Shown here piece after piece: positions 16,879 through 26,114 of a DNA stretch of 64,000 nucleotides. Numbering within the stretch: the first letter of the stretch is position 1; every line of letters begins with the position of its first letter. The notes beneath the pieces are model-generated. The model was not told the origin of the DNA. It saw only the letters and a list, made by a program, of their open reading frames with translations, and made no database searches. This DNA is from Mycolicibacterium anyangense (GTDB taxonomy: Bacteria > Actinomycetota > Actinomycetes > Mycobacteriales > Mycobacteriaceae): NCBI RefSeq assembly GCF_010731855.1, contig NZ_AP022620.1, positions 248,001 through 312,000 of the forward strand, read 5' to 3'. Made by a program: the position numbers and the translations under genes.

Positions 16879-19593
16879 ATGACCAAGTACGTGTACGACT
16901 TCACCGAGGGCGATAAGGATCAGAAGGATCTGCTCGGCGGGAAAGGCGCGAACCTGGCCGAGATGACCAAGCTGGGGCTGCCGGTGCCGCCCGGGTTCAC
17001 CATCACCACCGAGGCCTGCCGCGAGTACCTTGCCCACGGTAGCGCCCCGGGCGAGCTGCGCGTGCAGGTCACCATGGCGTTGCGCCAACTTGAGGATCAC
17101 CTGGGCCGCCGACTGGGTGACCGGCACGACCCGTTGCTGGTGAGTGTGCGTTCCGGTGCGGCGTTTTCGATGCCGGGGATGATGGAGACGGTGCTCAACA
17201 TCGGGCTCAACGACGCCAGCGTCAAGGGGCTGGCCGAGGAGTCCGGGGACGACCGCTTCGCCTGGGACTCCTACCGTCGGCTGATCCAGATGTTCGGCAA
17301 GACCGTGCTGGAGATCCCCGGCGAAGTGTTCTCCGACGCCCTGGACAAGGCGAAGTCGGCCAAGGGGGTGGCCAGCGACGTCGACCTCGACGTCGACGAT
17401 CTTCAGGCCCTGGTCACCGTCTTCAAGGACGCCGTCCGCCAGCACTGTGGGCAGGACTTCCCCCAGCATCCGCGCGAACAACTCGACATGGCCATCGATG
17501 CCGTCTTCGATTCCTGGAACACCGACCGGGCCCGGCTGTATCGCCGCCGCGAGCGCATCCCGCAGCACCTGGGTACCGCGGTGAACATCTGCACCATGGT
17601 ATTCGGCAACCTCGGGTCCTCCAGCGGCACCGGCGTGGCCTTCACCCGGGACCCGGCCACCGGGCGCACCGGTGCCTACGGCGACTACCTGGCCAACGCC
17701 CAGGGCGAGGACGTCGTCGCCGGCATCCGCAACACGCTGTCGCTGGACGACCTCAAGGAGCTGGACCCCAAGTCGCACAAGCAGCTGCTCAAGGTGATGC
17801 GCCGGCTCGAGACGCACTATCGAGACCTGTGCGACATCGAGTTCACCATCGAGCGCGGCACGCTGTGGATGTTGCAGACGCGCGTCGGAAAGCGCACTGC
17901 CGCAGCGGCTTTCCGCATCGCCTCGACATTGGTCGACGAGAATCTGATCACCATGGACGAGGCGCTGTCCCGAGTGTCGGGCTCTCAGCTCGCGTTGTTG
18001 ATGTTCCCGCAGTTCGATCGGTCGGCCCCGCGTGATCTGCTGACCAAGGGAATGGCGGCCTCGCCGGGTGCCGCGGTGGGGCGCGCGGTCTTCGACTCGG
18101 CCACCGCCAAGGCGTGGGCGGACCGTGGCGAGCACGTGGTTCTGGTTCGGCGCGAGACCAACCCCGACGACCTCGAAGGCATGATCGCCGCAAACGGGAT
18201 TCTGACTGCTCGGGGTGGGAAGACGTCGCACGCCGCCGTGGTGGCGCGCGGCATGGGCAAGACCTGCGTCTGCGGGGCAGAGGAACTCGACGTCGACAAC
18301 ACCAGCCGCACCGCGCGCATCGGTTCGATCGTGATCAACGAGGGCGATGAAATCAGCATCGACGGCTCGACGGGTGAGATCTTCCTGGGGGCGATGCCCG
18401 TGGTGCCCTCGCCGGTCGAAACCTACCTCGAATCCGGTGTCGAAGCCGCTCTGGTCGGCGCCGACGACGAGACGGCCGGGCTGGTCCGGGCCGTCGACCG
18501 GTTGCTGACCCACGCCGATGCTCGGCGGCGCCTGGCCGTGCGCGCCAACGCGGACACCGCCGCCGATGCGGCCCGGGCGAGATCGCTTGGTGCACAAGGT
18601 ATCGGGTTGTGCCGCACCGAACACATGTTCCTCGGGGACCGTCGGGTGTTGATCGAACGGGTGATCCTGGCCGGATCCGCGGCGGAGCGCGACGAGGCGC
18701 TGGCGGCCCTCTTGACGCTGCAGCGCGAGGATTTCACCGAACTGCTCGACACCATGGACGGGTTGCCGGTGACGATCCGGCTGCTCGACCCGCCGCTGCA
18801 CGAGTTCCTGCCGGACCGAACCGAATTGGCGGTCAAGGTGGCCCTGGCCGAAGCCCGTGGTGACAGCGGCCCGGAACTGGACGCCGACCGCAAGCTGCTG
18901 GCGGCCGTCGAGCGACTGCACGAATCCAACCCGATGCTGGGGCTGCGCGGCGTGCGACTCGGTCTGCTGACCCCGGGTCTGTTCGCCCTGCAGGTGCGGG
19001 CGCTCAGCGAGGCAGCCTGCCATCAGCTCCTCGCGGGCAAGGACCCCCGGTTCGAGATCATGGTCCCACTGGTCGGCTCGGTCATGGAGTTGCATCTGGT
19101 GCGCGACGAAGCCGAGCGGATCCTGGCCGACGTCGCTGCTGCGAACGGTGTTTCGCTGAGCGCCCCGATCGGCACGATGATCGAGTTGCCGCGGGCCGCG
19201 CTCACCGCTCACCGCATCGCCGACGCCGCGGATTTCTTCTCCTTCGGTACCAACGACCTGACCCAGACGACCTGGGGATTCTCCCGCGACGACGTCGAGT
19301 CGACGGTGTTCGCCGCCTATCTCGAAAAGGGTGTGTTCACCATCTCGCCGTTCGAGACGATCGATGCCGACGGTGTGGGCCGGCTGGTCGAGATCGCCGC
19401 GCACGAGGGCCGCACAACCAAGCCGCACATCAAACTCGGGGTCTGCGGCGAGCACGGCGGTGACCCCGAGTCCATCCACTTCTTCCACCGCACCGGGCTG
19501 GATTACGTGTCGTGCTCGCCGTTCCGGTTGCCGGTGGCGCGGCTGGAAGCCGGACGGGCGGCGATCACCGCGCGATCGGCCTCCTCGGCCTGA
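16879..19593 (+). CDS. ppdK: Pyruvate, phosphate dikinase
   Basis: 904 residues, full length. It interconverts pyruvate, ATP and phosphate with PEP, AMP and pyrophosphate. Order: N-terminal ATP-grasp domain (LLGGKGANLAEM; SVRSGAAFSMPGMMETVLN), swivelling phosphohistidine domain with GGKTSHAAVVARG (His about 451), and C-terminal TIM barrel with active Cys about 856 in GVCGEHGGDPES. I chose ATG 16879 because GAGGAG sits 8 nt upstream. Its place right after a pathway that releases pyruvate suggests a gluconeogenic link, which is inference. Confidence 0.95.
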   Translation: MTKYVYDFTEGDKDQKDLLGGKGANLAEMTKLGLPVPPGFTITTEACREYLAHGSAPGELRVQVTMALRQLEDHLGRRLGDRHDPLLVSVRSGAAFSMPGMMETVLNIGLNDASVKGLAEESGDDRFAWDSYRRLIQMFGKTVLEIPGEVFSDALDKAKSAKGVASDVDLDVDDLQALVTVFKDAVRQHCGQDFPQHPREQLDMAIDAVFDSWNTDRARLYRRRERIPQHLGTAVNICTMVFGNLGSSSGTGVAFTRDPATGRTGAYGDYLANAQGEDVVAGIRNTLSLDDLKELDPKSHKQLLKVMRRLETHYRDLCDIEFTIERGTLWMLQTRVGKRTAAAAFRIASTLVDENLITMDEALSRVSGSQLALLMFPQFDRSAPRDLLTKGMAASPGAAVGRAVFDSATAKAWADRGEHVVLVRRETNPDDLEGMIAANGILTARGGKTSHAAVVARGMGKTCVCGAEELDVDNTSRTARIGSIVINEGDEISIDGSTGEIFLGAMPVVPSPVETYLESGVEAALVGADDETAGLVRAVDRLLTHADARRRLAVRANADTAADAARARSLGAQGIGLCRTEHMFLGDRRVLIERVILAGSAAERDEALAALLTLQREDFTELLDTMDGLPVTIRLLDPPLHEFLPDRTELAVKVALAEARGDSGPELDADRKLLAAVERLHESNPMLGLRGVRLGLLTPGLFALQVRALSEAACHQLLAGKDPRFEIMVPLVGSVMELHLVRDEAERILADVAAANGVSLSAPIGTMIELPRAALTAHRIADAADFFSFGTNDLTQTTWGFSRDDVESTVFAAYLEKGVFTISPFETIDADGVGRLVEIAAHEGRTTKPHIKLGVCGEHGGDPESIHFFHRTGLDYVSCSPFRLPVARLEAGRAAITARSASSA

Positions 19594-19597
19594 GCGA

Positions 19598-20275
19598 TCA
19601 GTCGACCGGGACGTCGAGGATCGGACGCTGCACGCCGGCGCCGGGCCCATCGAAATGCCACCACTCGCCGGAGTACGGAGCGAGTCCGCCGGCCGTCATG
19701 GCCGAGCGCAACCGGGCCCGATTGGCCTGGGCCTGCGGGCTCACCCCATCGGTGGCGTACGCCGTGGCGCGCGGGGAGAAGTCGTCGAACCCGGTGCCCA
19801 TGTCCAGCAGGTGGCCCTGTTCGGCCAGCGTCACGTCCACCGACCTGCCGGTCTCGTGGCTGCGCGCATACGGCCCGGGTTTGGCCACCCAGGCCGGGTT
19901 CGAGACCACGTCGAACATCCGGACCTGCACATCGTGGGGCCGGTAGCAGTCCCAGAACACCAGTTGATCGCCCTGGGCGCGCAGCGCGTCGGCGGCCGCG
20001 GCTAGACCGGCCACCATCGACTGGTGAACCAGGCAGCGTGCGTCGGGAGGGTAGAGCGCAACGCCGGTGAAGTTGTTCGGTGTCGCGTACCGCATATCGA
20101 TGATCGCGTCCGGAACCACCGTGCGGACGTCGACGAACCCCGCCGCGGCCGCCTGCGGGCTCACCGGTGGCACGCCCCCGTCGGGGCTGGCGAGCACGGT
20201 AGGGGACAGGACCGCGGCCACGGCCAGACCCGTGACCGTGACCACCCTGGCGTGACGCTGGGCGAAGGAACGCAT
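19598..20275 (-). CDS. VanX-type D-Ala-D-Ala dipeptidase, secreted
   Basis: 225 residues with a signal peptide (VTVTGLAVAAVLSPTVLA). The M15D pattern is complete: SHETGRSVDVTL (His and Asp zinc ligands) and GEWWHFD (Glu and His), plus the substrate-site Arg in DMRYATPNNF. These enzymes hydrolyse D-Ala-D-Ala. The export signal suggests turnover of released cell-wall dipeptide rather than vancomycin resistance, and no vanH/vanA partners are present. It ends 4 nt from the dikinase stop on the opposite strand. Confidence 0.87.
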   Translation of the reverse strand: MRSFAQRHARVVTVTGLAVAAVLSPTVLASPDGGVPPVSPQAAAAGFVDVRTVVPDAIIDMRYATPNNFTGVALYPPDARCLVHQSMVAGLAAAADALRAQGDQLVFWDCYRPHDVQVRMFDVVSNPAWVAKPGPYARSHETGRSVDVTLAEQGHLLDMGTGFDDFSPRATAYATDGVSPQAQANRARLRSAMTAGGLAPYSGEWWHFDGPGAGVQRPILDVPVD

Positions 20276-20295
20276 CACAGCATTGTGCCTGTCGG

Positions 20296-21204
20296 TCAGC
20301 GTGTCCCGGCGATGTCCAGCTGCTCGGGACCACCGCGATACCGCAGATAGCCCAGCTGCCGTCGGGTCGCCACCACCAGAACCACGGCCGTGAGCAGGCA
20401 CAGGATCAGCACGCCGAACTGGCCGGAGAACGTGGCGACATCCGAGGAGATCACCCCCTTGTCGCCCAGCCGCTCCAGATAGGTGGCGGTGCCGTCGACC
20501 GACCCGTGCAGCAGGATGGCCAGCAGCAGACTGGCTCCGGTGTTGTTGGACAACCAGGTGAACAGGAAGCTGATGCTGGTGGTGAACACCACGAAAATGC
20601 CGACGCCCACAACACCATTGACTGCTCCGCCGGCAAACCAGGACGGGGCGTAGAGGAAGAAGTGCCACCCGCTCCAGAGCAATCCGAGCAGAAGGGTCGC
20701 GCGCACCGGTCCGAACCGGTGCTGCATCCGCGGCAATGCGAAGCCGCGCCACCCGGACTCCTCGAACAGTGGACCGAAGACGAAGTGGGCGAGATAGGAC
20801 GTCGGGTAGATCGCCAGTGCCGACGGTGTCAACGCCCGCAGGGCGTCAGGACTCACCAGCGCCGCGGTGACGAGAACCTGACCGACCGGGACGAGCAGGA
20901 TCGCCACGGCAAACCAGACCGGCGCGACCCGCCACTGCGTCAGGCGCCGCAGGAGCCGCTGCACGCCGGCGCGCCCCTGCGTCACCGCGGTCATGAAGAA
21001 CGCCGTCCCCGTCACGCCGATCGCCACGCCGGGCAACGCGTACCACGACGGGGTGTGGGTGGTTTCGGAGAACGCCGGCACCCCGGCGAACACCAGCGGC
21101 GCCCACAGCAGCCAGGTCACCCCATAGGACAGGACGAAGAACCAGACGAGTGGCCGGGCACGCAGCATCTCGGCCAGCCGCGCCGGGACGGTGCGCTCAG
21201 GCAT
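20296..21204 (-). CDS. CPBP-family intramembrane metalloprotease
   Basis: 302 residues with about eight hydrophobic segments. The CPBP/Rce1 motifs are visible: EESGWRGFALP (glutamates and Arg), SGWHFFLYAP (His), and LLHGSVDG (last His). Members cleave or mature membrane proteins, some giving bacteriocin self-immunity; the substrate here is unknown. The start at 21204 is supported by a -10 element 6 nt upstream. Confidence 0.85.
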   Translation of the reverse strand: MPERTVPARLAEMLRARPLVWFFVLSYGVTWLLWAPLVFAGVPAFSETTHTPSWYALPGVAIGVTGTAFFMTAVTQGRAGVQRLLRRLTQWRVAPVWFAVAILLVPVGQVLVTAALVSPDALRALTPSALAIYPTSYLAHFVFGPLFEESGWRGFALPRMQHRFGPVRATLLLGLLWSGWHFFLYAPSWFAGGAVNGVVGVGIFVVFTTSISFLFTWLSNNTGASLLLAILLHGSVDGTATYLERLGDKGVISSDVATFSGQFGVLILCLLTAVVLVVATRRQLGYLRYRGGPEQLDIAGTR

Positions 21205-21210
21205 CACCGG

Positions 21211-21216
21211 AGCATA
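21211..21216 (-). promoter_or_regulatory. -10 element, leaderless promoter for CPBP gene
   Basis: TATGCT on the minus strand, six nt before ATG 21204. It fits the TANNNT consensus and leaves no room for a ribosome site. It lies in the 20-bp gap behind the PAS-ANTAR gene, so the protease gene may have its own transcript. Confidence 0.45.
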
Positions 21217-21224
21217 GGCGCGGT

Positions 21225-21923
21225 TCAGTACCGTTGCGGCTCGGGTGAACTGCCGATCCGCCGGTCGGCGGTCAGCAGCAGGTTGTCGTAGGCCGACCGG
21301 GGTGGGGCCTTCTCGCCCTGGGTGAGATGGACGAAGTCGGTGACGACCTGCTCGGCGAGCAGGCGCAGCTTCACGTTGGCCTCCTGAGAGCGCCACCTGA
21401 GCAGGTCGAATGCGGCGTCAGCGTCGATTCCGTAAATGACCATGAGCATGCCCTTGGCCTGTTCGATCGCCGCCCGGTTCTCGGCGATCTCGGCGATCGC
21501 CTGGCTGAGGCGCTGCTGCTGATGGTCCTCGGTGGGGCTGACATCGACGTAGAACCCGTGGGTGCCGATCACCTCGCCGTCGTCGTCGAGCAGCTTGTCG
21601 GCCACGACGATGACGTGGTGGATGTGGCCGGCGGTATCGATGATCCGGTGCCGGGTGCTGAACGCCTGGTGCTGGCGCCGAACCTCATCGAGGGTGGCGG
21701 CGACGGCCTGATAGTCGTCGGGGTGCTTGTGCGACAAGACCAGCTCGGTAGTGGGAGAGACGGTGCCGGGCTGGTAACCGTGCAGCAGCTGGACCTCGGG
21801 TGACCACTCCCAGCGGTCGTCGTCGAAAAAGAACCGGAACCAGCCGACCCGCTGAGGACCGCCGGGCTCGTCGCGAGCACCGCCAGCATCCCCGGTCGGT
21901 GGCTCGTCAGCCGGAACCTGCAT
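21225..21923 (-). CDS. PAS-ANTAR RNA-binding regulator
   Basis: 232 residues. A PAS_3-type sensor domain at about 25-130 (FFFDDDRWEWSPEVQLLHGY; HKHPDDYQAVAATL; HGFYVDVSPTED) is followed by an ANTAR domain at about 135-195 (NRAAIEQAKGMLMVIYGIDADAAF). ANTAR domains bind paired hairpins in nascent RNA and act as antiterminators. ATG 21923 has GAGGGG upstream. A 7-bp hairpin lies 17 nt before the start and could be part of autoregulation. The sensed signal is unknown. Confidence 0.87.
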   Translation of the reverse strand: MQVPADEPPTGDAGGARDEPGGPQRVGWFRFFFDDDRWEWSPEVQLLHGYQPGTVSPTTELVLSHKHPDDYQAVAATLDEVRRQHQAFSTRHRIIDTAGHIHHVIVVADKLLDDDGEVIGTHGFYVDVSPTEDHQQQRLSQAIAEIAENRAAIEQAKGMLMVIYGIDADAAFDLLRWRSQEANVKLRLLAEQVVTDFVHLTQGEKAPPRSAYDNLLLTADRRIGSSPEPQRY

Positions 21924-21939
21924 CGCGATACCCCTCGCC

Positions 21940-21957
21940 CGAACAGCATTCTGTTCG
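21940..21957. promoter_or_regulatory. Perfect palindrome/hairpin before the PAS-ANTAR gene
   Basis: CGAACAGCATTCTGTTCG: 7-bp arms and a 4-nt centre, 17 nt upstream of the start codon. In RNA it would be a hairpin with tetraloop AATG. It is not an SOS box, because GAAC and GTTC are 8 rather than 4 nt apart. Confidence 0.45.
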
Positions 21958-22314
21958 CCATTTCTAGTCGGAACGGCCGCATCAGCTGAGAAATTTCGGA
22001 ACTTCAGGCGCGCCAGAACCCCCGGTATCCCAGGTTCTGCGGGCATGGAAGTTTTACACCCGGCCGAGGCTGGTTTCAAGCCGGGGCCTCGTTGCCGTCC
22101 CTGCGGCACCGAGACTGCGCTCAGGATGGGCCCCTTCGGCGTGTCGGCGATCTGTGTGCAGTGTCGGCGAGCGGACGCGTCACGGAGTGAGACCACCGTG
22201 ACTGCAGTGACAGATGTAACGAAATGGACGTGTTATCGACAATCACCGGTAGAGGGGCGCTGACCGGCCGATATCGACCAAGGCTTCCCCGTCCGGAACG
22301 ACCGCGGAGGAACC
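21958..22314. other. Intergenic region between divergent genes
   Basis: About 360 bases between the PAS-ANTAR gene and the secreted proline-rich gene. No supported gene is visible. The word GTGTCGGCGA occurs twice within 25 bp (near 22141 and 22164). The stretch 22195-22250 is AT-richer and is the likely promoter of the following gene, whose ribosome site GGAGGAA is at 22306-22312. Confidence 0.45.
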
Positions 22315-22770
22315 ATGACGAACACCCTGGCGCGTCGCGCCTGCCTGGGACTGGCGGCGCTGGGGGCCGGGCTGGCCCTTGTCGGTGCACCTACCGCCAT
22401 GGCCGAGCCGGCCGACGTCCCCGCCCCGGCACCCACGGCGCCGGTGACCCCCGCTGATCCGGGTACTGCGGCCCCGGTGCCCGCCTCGACCCAGCTCGCC
22501 GACGGCGTGCCGCACCTGCCCAGCCCCGACAATCTGCCGCCGGGCACCACCGACACTCCGCCGCAAACCCGGAACCTTGGCTACCTGCGCGAGATCTGGC
22601 ACGCCATGCAGACCCAGGACGTGACGATGAGTGACGCGCTGTTGTTGCTGGCTCAGCGGCCGATGAGCTCGACTGCGGCACCCGGCCAGTCCGCGACGCC
22701 GTCCGGTCCGGTCGGATCCTCGGCTCCGGCGGCCGCGACTGCGGCACCCGAGGCCCCGGTCAGCCCCTGA
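22315..22770 (+). CDS. Secreted Ala/Pro-rich protein, unknown function
   Basis: 151 residues with a signal peptide (LGLAALGAGLALVGAPTAMA). The mature part begins with a Pro/Ala/Thr-rich stretch and ends with a similar low-complexity tail. Between them is a short ordered-looking segment, RNLGYLREIWHAMQTQDVTM then SDALLLLAQRP. GGAGGAACC precedes the ATG. The family is not recognised; it resembles cell-wall-exported mycobacterial proteins with disordered flanks. It converges on the SulP gene with an 11-nt gap. Confidence 0.68.
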   Translation: MTNTLARRACLGLAALGAGLALVGAPTAMAEPADVPAPAPTAPVTPADPGTAAPVPASTQLADGVPHLPSPDNLPPGTTDTPPQTRNLGYLREIWHAMQTQDVTMSDALLLLAQRPMSSTAAPGQSATPSGPVGSSAPAAATAAPEAPVSP

Positions 22771-22781
22771 CCGGAACGCAA

Positions 22782-24452
22782 CTAGTGCTGCTCGACAGCC
22801 TGCACGGCGCGGTGCAGGTCGGAGTGGTAGCGCCCGTCGGCCTCGACCTGATGCCACCACCGGGTGCGCGCTACGGTACGCAGGGCCCGCTCCGGCAACC
22901 CGGTGAAGACCAACCGCACACCTGAGCCGGACATCTCCAGATCGAGTTCCACCAGGATGTGCAGCACCGTCGACTCCAACACGGTCTGGCGGACCAGATC
23001 CAGGATCACCACCGCCGGCGTGATCTCGGCTTCCAGAGCCGCATTGCGGATCATCGCGATGTTGGGTCGCACGTTGGCCGCATAGAGCGGAACAAGGCAG
23101 CGCAGTACCAGCGGTTCGGCCGGCGTCAGCGGCGCGTTCTCCGGTTCCTCCTGCCAGGCACCGTTGTCGCGGCGGAGTACCTGAACCACGTGCGGGCTGT
23201 TGACCACGTGCAGCACCATCAGCAGGGTCGCCGCCACCGCCACGACGACCGCCACGATCAATCCGAACGCCAGCCCGAGAGCCGCAACCGCGATGGCGCC
23301 CAAGCACTCTCGCGGATTGATCCGGTACAGCCGGCGCAGCGCCTCGATGTCGACCAGGCGCGACACCGCCACCACCACGACCGCGCCGAGCACCGCTTGC
23401 GGAAGACGGTCGAGTATCGGGGCGACGACCAAAGCCACCAGAACCGCCAGCGCCGCGAGCACCAGACCGCTGATCTGGCTGCGCGCTCCGGCCCGCAGAT
23501 TTACCGCGGTCTGGGCGAACCCCCCGGCCGGTGGCAGCGAGTGGAAGAAGGAACCGGCGACTGCGGCCACACCGAGGGCCAGTAGTTCACGATCGGGCTC
23601 GATCGGTGCCTCACCGGCGCGCCGCGAGGTGCGGGCGACGGCGATGGACTCCAGGAATGCCATCACGGCTATCGCGAGCGCCCCGGGAAGCAAGGGCACG
23701 ATGTGATGGTCGAGATGGGGCAGTTCTGGCAGCGGGAACCCGGACGGCACCGGCGGGATGAGGGCCACACCATGAGCGGGCAGCGCAAGCGCGCCACTCG
23801 CCGCGATGCCCGCGGCGATCACCACCAGCGGTCCGGGCACCCGCGGGGCGAACCGGGCCAACGCCACCAGCACGACGATGCTCACCGCCGAGATGCCGAC
23901 GGTCACCGGACTGGCTTGCCGGATCTGGGCCAGCGCAGCCCAGGCGACCCGGATGAATCCGGTGGTGTTGGGATGCGGTGGCACGCCGAGCAGTCGCGGC
24001 AGCTGGGCCGCCGCGACAGTCAGGCCGACGGCGATCTTGATACCGACAAGCGTCATGTCGCTGATGTTGTCCACCAGCATGCCGAGCCGAAAAACCCTGG
24101 CTACCAACAGGAAAACGCCCACCAGGAGGGTGAGCGTGACCAGATCGCCGCGCTGGTCGGTGGAGCCGATGAGGATTCCACCGGCGAGCATGGTCGACGC
24201 GGTCAGGGTCGACACCGTCGAGGTGGTGCTGATACTGACCGCGCGGGCGCCGCCGAGGAAGGCGTACACGATCACCGGGAAAATGCAGGTGTACAGACCC
24301 ATCTGCACCGGCACGTTGGCGACGGTGGCGTAGGCCATCGCCAACGGGATCACCACTGCGCCGGTGCTGAGCCCGGCCACGATGTCGGCCCGCAGCCAGC
24401 GCAGCTGGTAGGGCCGGATGGCGGGGATCAGCCAGGGCGAGACAGTGCGCAC
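22782..24452 (-). CDS. SulP-family anion transporter with STAS domain
   Basis: About 556 residues. The N-terminal SulP core begins RADIVAGLSTGAVVIPLAMAYA, then FPVIVYAFLGGARAVSISTT and MAFLESIAVARTSRR, with 10-12 membrane segments. A cytoplasmic STAS domain occupies roughly 430-550 (VVILDLVRQTVLESTVLHIL). Members carry sulfate, bicarbonate or other anions; which one cannot be told. The start is uncertain: GTG 24452 is the last in-frame start before the core and is preceded by an A/T-rich -10-like CACAAT. Confidence 0.85.
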   Translation of the reverse strand: MRTVSPWLIPAIRPYQLRWLRADIVAGLSTGAVVIPLAMAYATVANVPVQMGLYTCIFPVIVYAFLGGARAVSISTTSTVSTLTASTMLAGGILIGSTDQRGDLVTLTLLVGVFLLVARVFRLGMLVDNISDMTLVGIKIAVGLTVAAAQLPRLLGVPPHPNTTGFIRVAWAALAQIRQASPVTVGISAVSIVVLVALARFAPRVPGPLVVIAAGIAASGALALPAHGVALIPPVPSGFPLPELPHLDHHIVPLLPGALAIAVMAFLESIAVARTSRRAGEAPIEPDRELLALGVAAVAGSFFHSLPPAGGFAQTAVNLRAGARSQISGLVLAALAVLVALVVAPILDRLPQAVLGAVVVVAVSRLVDIEALRRLYRINPRECLGAIAVAALGLAFGLIVAVVVAVAATLLMVLHVVNSPHVVQVLRRDNGAWQEEPENAPLTPAEPLVLRCLVPLYAANVRPNIAMIRNAALEAEITPAVVILDLVRQTVLESTVLHILVELDLEMSGSGVRLVFTGLPERALRTVARTRWWHQVEADGRYHSDLHRAVQAVEQH

Positions 24453-24505
24453 GCCCGGAATTGTGACATCGTCTGCGCCGGGATTCCCGGGATGCCGGGA
24501 CGAGC

Positions 24506-25144
24506 TTAGGCCGCGGTATCGGCCACCGTGACGAGAACCTCGTTGCGACGCAGGAACGGAACCGTCCACGGCGGGTCGTAGAACCACGACCTGGTGTCAC
24601 CTATCGGCTCGATGTCATTGCGGCGCAACGTATCCAACAGCTGGCTGGCCTTGTCCGCGACGGCATCCGGACTGTAGGAACCGTTGAAGCGCAGCACGGC
24701 GACGGTCTCCCCGGGTACCTCGACCAGTCGGACCCGCTCGTCCTTGGGCGTTGGCAGCGTGTCCATCGTGTACTTCGACGGCATGAAGAACTGGATGACC
24801 CAGTCGCCGGTCGCCCCGCGCTGGGTGGCCACCGGGGCGGTCATGGCGATCTTCTGGCTCTGCTGCTGGGCGACCGGGGCCGTCATCGCGATCTTGTCCT
24901 TGGCCGAATTCGACCCGAAGATGAAGCGGGCCAGCCTGCGGAAGCCCTCGTTGCGGCTGGACTCCTCGTTCGCGGCGTCGACGGTGGTCTCGGCGGCGAT
25001 CCGCGTTCCATAGCGACGGATCTGGATGCCGTCGATCTCCCGCACCACGGTGAAATCAGGTTCCTCGGTGCCGTGCCGGATCCCGACGATGGAGCCGCCG
25101 GCTTCGGCGACCTGCGTGACCGCACTGGCAATCTTGTTGAGCAT
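24506..25144 (-). CDS. SOUL-family heme-binding protein
   Basis: 212 residues. SOUL/HEBP landmarks: EEPDFTVVREIDGIQIRRYG, twice-repeated KIAMTAPV, FFMPSKYTMDTLPTP, VAVLRFNG and RSWFYDPPWTVPFLRRNEV. There is no signal peptide. AAGGAG precedes the ATG. Family members bind heme weakly; the role in mycobacteria is not established. The doubled KIAMTAPV, one copy being usual at this place, is a small internal duplication typical of the family. Confidence 0.87.
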   Translation of the reverse strand: MLNKIASAVTQVAEAGGSIVGIRHGTEEPDFTVVREIDGIQIRRYGTRIAAETTVDAANEESSRNEGFRRLARFIFGSNSAKDKIAMTAPVAQQQSQKIAMTAPVATQRGATGDWVIQFFMPSKYTMDTLPTPKDERVRLVEVPGETVAVLRFNGSYSPDAVADKASQLLDTLRRNDIEPIGDTRSWFYDPPWTVPFLRRNEVLVTVADTAA

Positions 25145-25262
25145 GGCCGCTCTCCTTTCCCACTCCAGTCAAGCCAATGGTGAGTCATCTGTCAGGCGCT
25201 CGCCGGTGACGACTTTCTAACGCAGGGCACCTGCGCGCAGTTCCGCTGTGCGTGTGCTCAGA

Positions 25263-25268
25263 TACCCT
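25263..25268 (+). promoter_or_regulatory. -10 element, leaderless promoter for SDR gene
   Basis: TACCCT six nt before ATG 25275; no ribosome site is present. It fits the TANNNT consensus with transcription starting at the A of ATG. Confidence 0.45.
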
Positions 25269-25274
25269 CCTGGC

Positions 25275-26114
25275 ATGACGCGGGTCTCGGTGATCACCGG
25301 TGCGGCAGGCGGCATGGGCCTGGCCACCGCCGGGATCATCGGACGTGACCACACGGTGGTGCTCTGCGACGTGCGGGGTGATCGGCTCGACCACGCCGTC
25401 ACGAGCCTGCGCGAGGCCGGCGTGAGAGCGACGGCGGTTCGCTGTGATGTCACCGACCGCCGCGCGGTCACCGGATTGTTCGAGACGGCCGCCGCGCTGG
25501 GGCCGATCGCCTCGGTGGTGCACGCCGCCGGAGTGAGTCCCAGCATGGGCGGAGCCGACTACATCGTGACCACCAACGCGCTGGGCACGCTGCAGGTCAA
25601 CGAGATGTTCTTCGGTGCTGCCGCGCCGGGCGCCGCGATCGTCAACGTCGCATCGATGGCCTCCCACATGCTGCCCGACGAGATCGTCCCCATCGAGCAC
25701 TTCAACCTGGCCTTCACCGATGCGGACCGGTTCCTCGCCGAGATGCTGGCGGCCTGCGACCTGGCGGGCGAGGCGATGCGCTCCGGGCTGGCCTACAGCC
25801 TGAGCAAGTACTTCGTGCGGTGGTACAGCTGCGCTCAAGCTGAACGGTTCAACAGCCGCGGTCTGCGCATCGTCTCGGTATCACCCGGCTCGGTCGACAC
25901 CGAGATGGGGCTGCTGGAAGAGAACAACGGCGCCGGCGCGATGGTCGCCGATTTCGCGGTGCCGCGGTGGGGCAGTGCACAGGAGATGGCCGAGCTGTTC
26001 GCGTTCTGCGTCAGCGACCGGGCCGGCTATCTCACCGGGACCGACATCCTCAACGACGGTGGGGTGATCGCCTCCATGCGCGAGCGAGTCCGTAGGGCTG
26101 CCCAAAAGGCTTAG
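25275..26114 (+). CDS. Short-chain dehydrogenase/reductase
   Basis: 279 residues. The NAD(P) motif GAAGGMG is at the N-terminus (TGAAGGMGLA), NVASMASHM holds the catalytic Ser strand, and YSLSK is the YxxxK motif. An unusual ~45-residue insertion lies between the Ser and Tyr motifs (HFNLAFTDADRFLAEMLAAC), suggesting a specialised substrate lid. It converges on and overlaps the stop of the acyl-CoA dehydrogenase by 4 nt, so a link with acyl-CoA or sterol metabolism is likely but unproved. Confidence 0.85.
   Translation: MTRVSVITGAAGGMGLATAGIIGRDHTVVLCDVRGDRLDHAVTSLREAGVRATAVRCDVTDRRAVTGLFETAAALGPIASVVHAAGVSPSMGGADYIVTTNALGTLQVNEMFFGAAAPGAAIVNVASMASHMLPDEIVPIEHFNLAFTDADRFLAEMLAACDLAGEAMRSGLAYSLSKYFVRWYSCAQAERFNSRGLRIVSVSPGSVDTEMGLLEENNGAGAMVADFAVPRWGSAQEMAELFAFCVSDRAGYLTGTDILNDGGVIASMRERVRRAAQKA

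Noticed and set aside
16804..19650. 948-codon open frame antisense to pyruvate phosphate dikinase
   Set aside because: Low-complexity Arg/Gly/His-rich translation with no family features; a mirror of GC-rich codon use in ppdK, whose motifs are complete.
19598..20275. Vancomycin-resistance function for the VanX-like gene
   Set aside because: It has a signal peptide and no vanH, vanA or vanRS neighbours, so cell-wall recycling is likelier.
21940..21957. LexA/SOS box
   Set aside because: GAAC and GTTC half-sites are 8 nt apart; the mycobacterial box needs GAAC-N4-GTTC.
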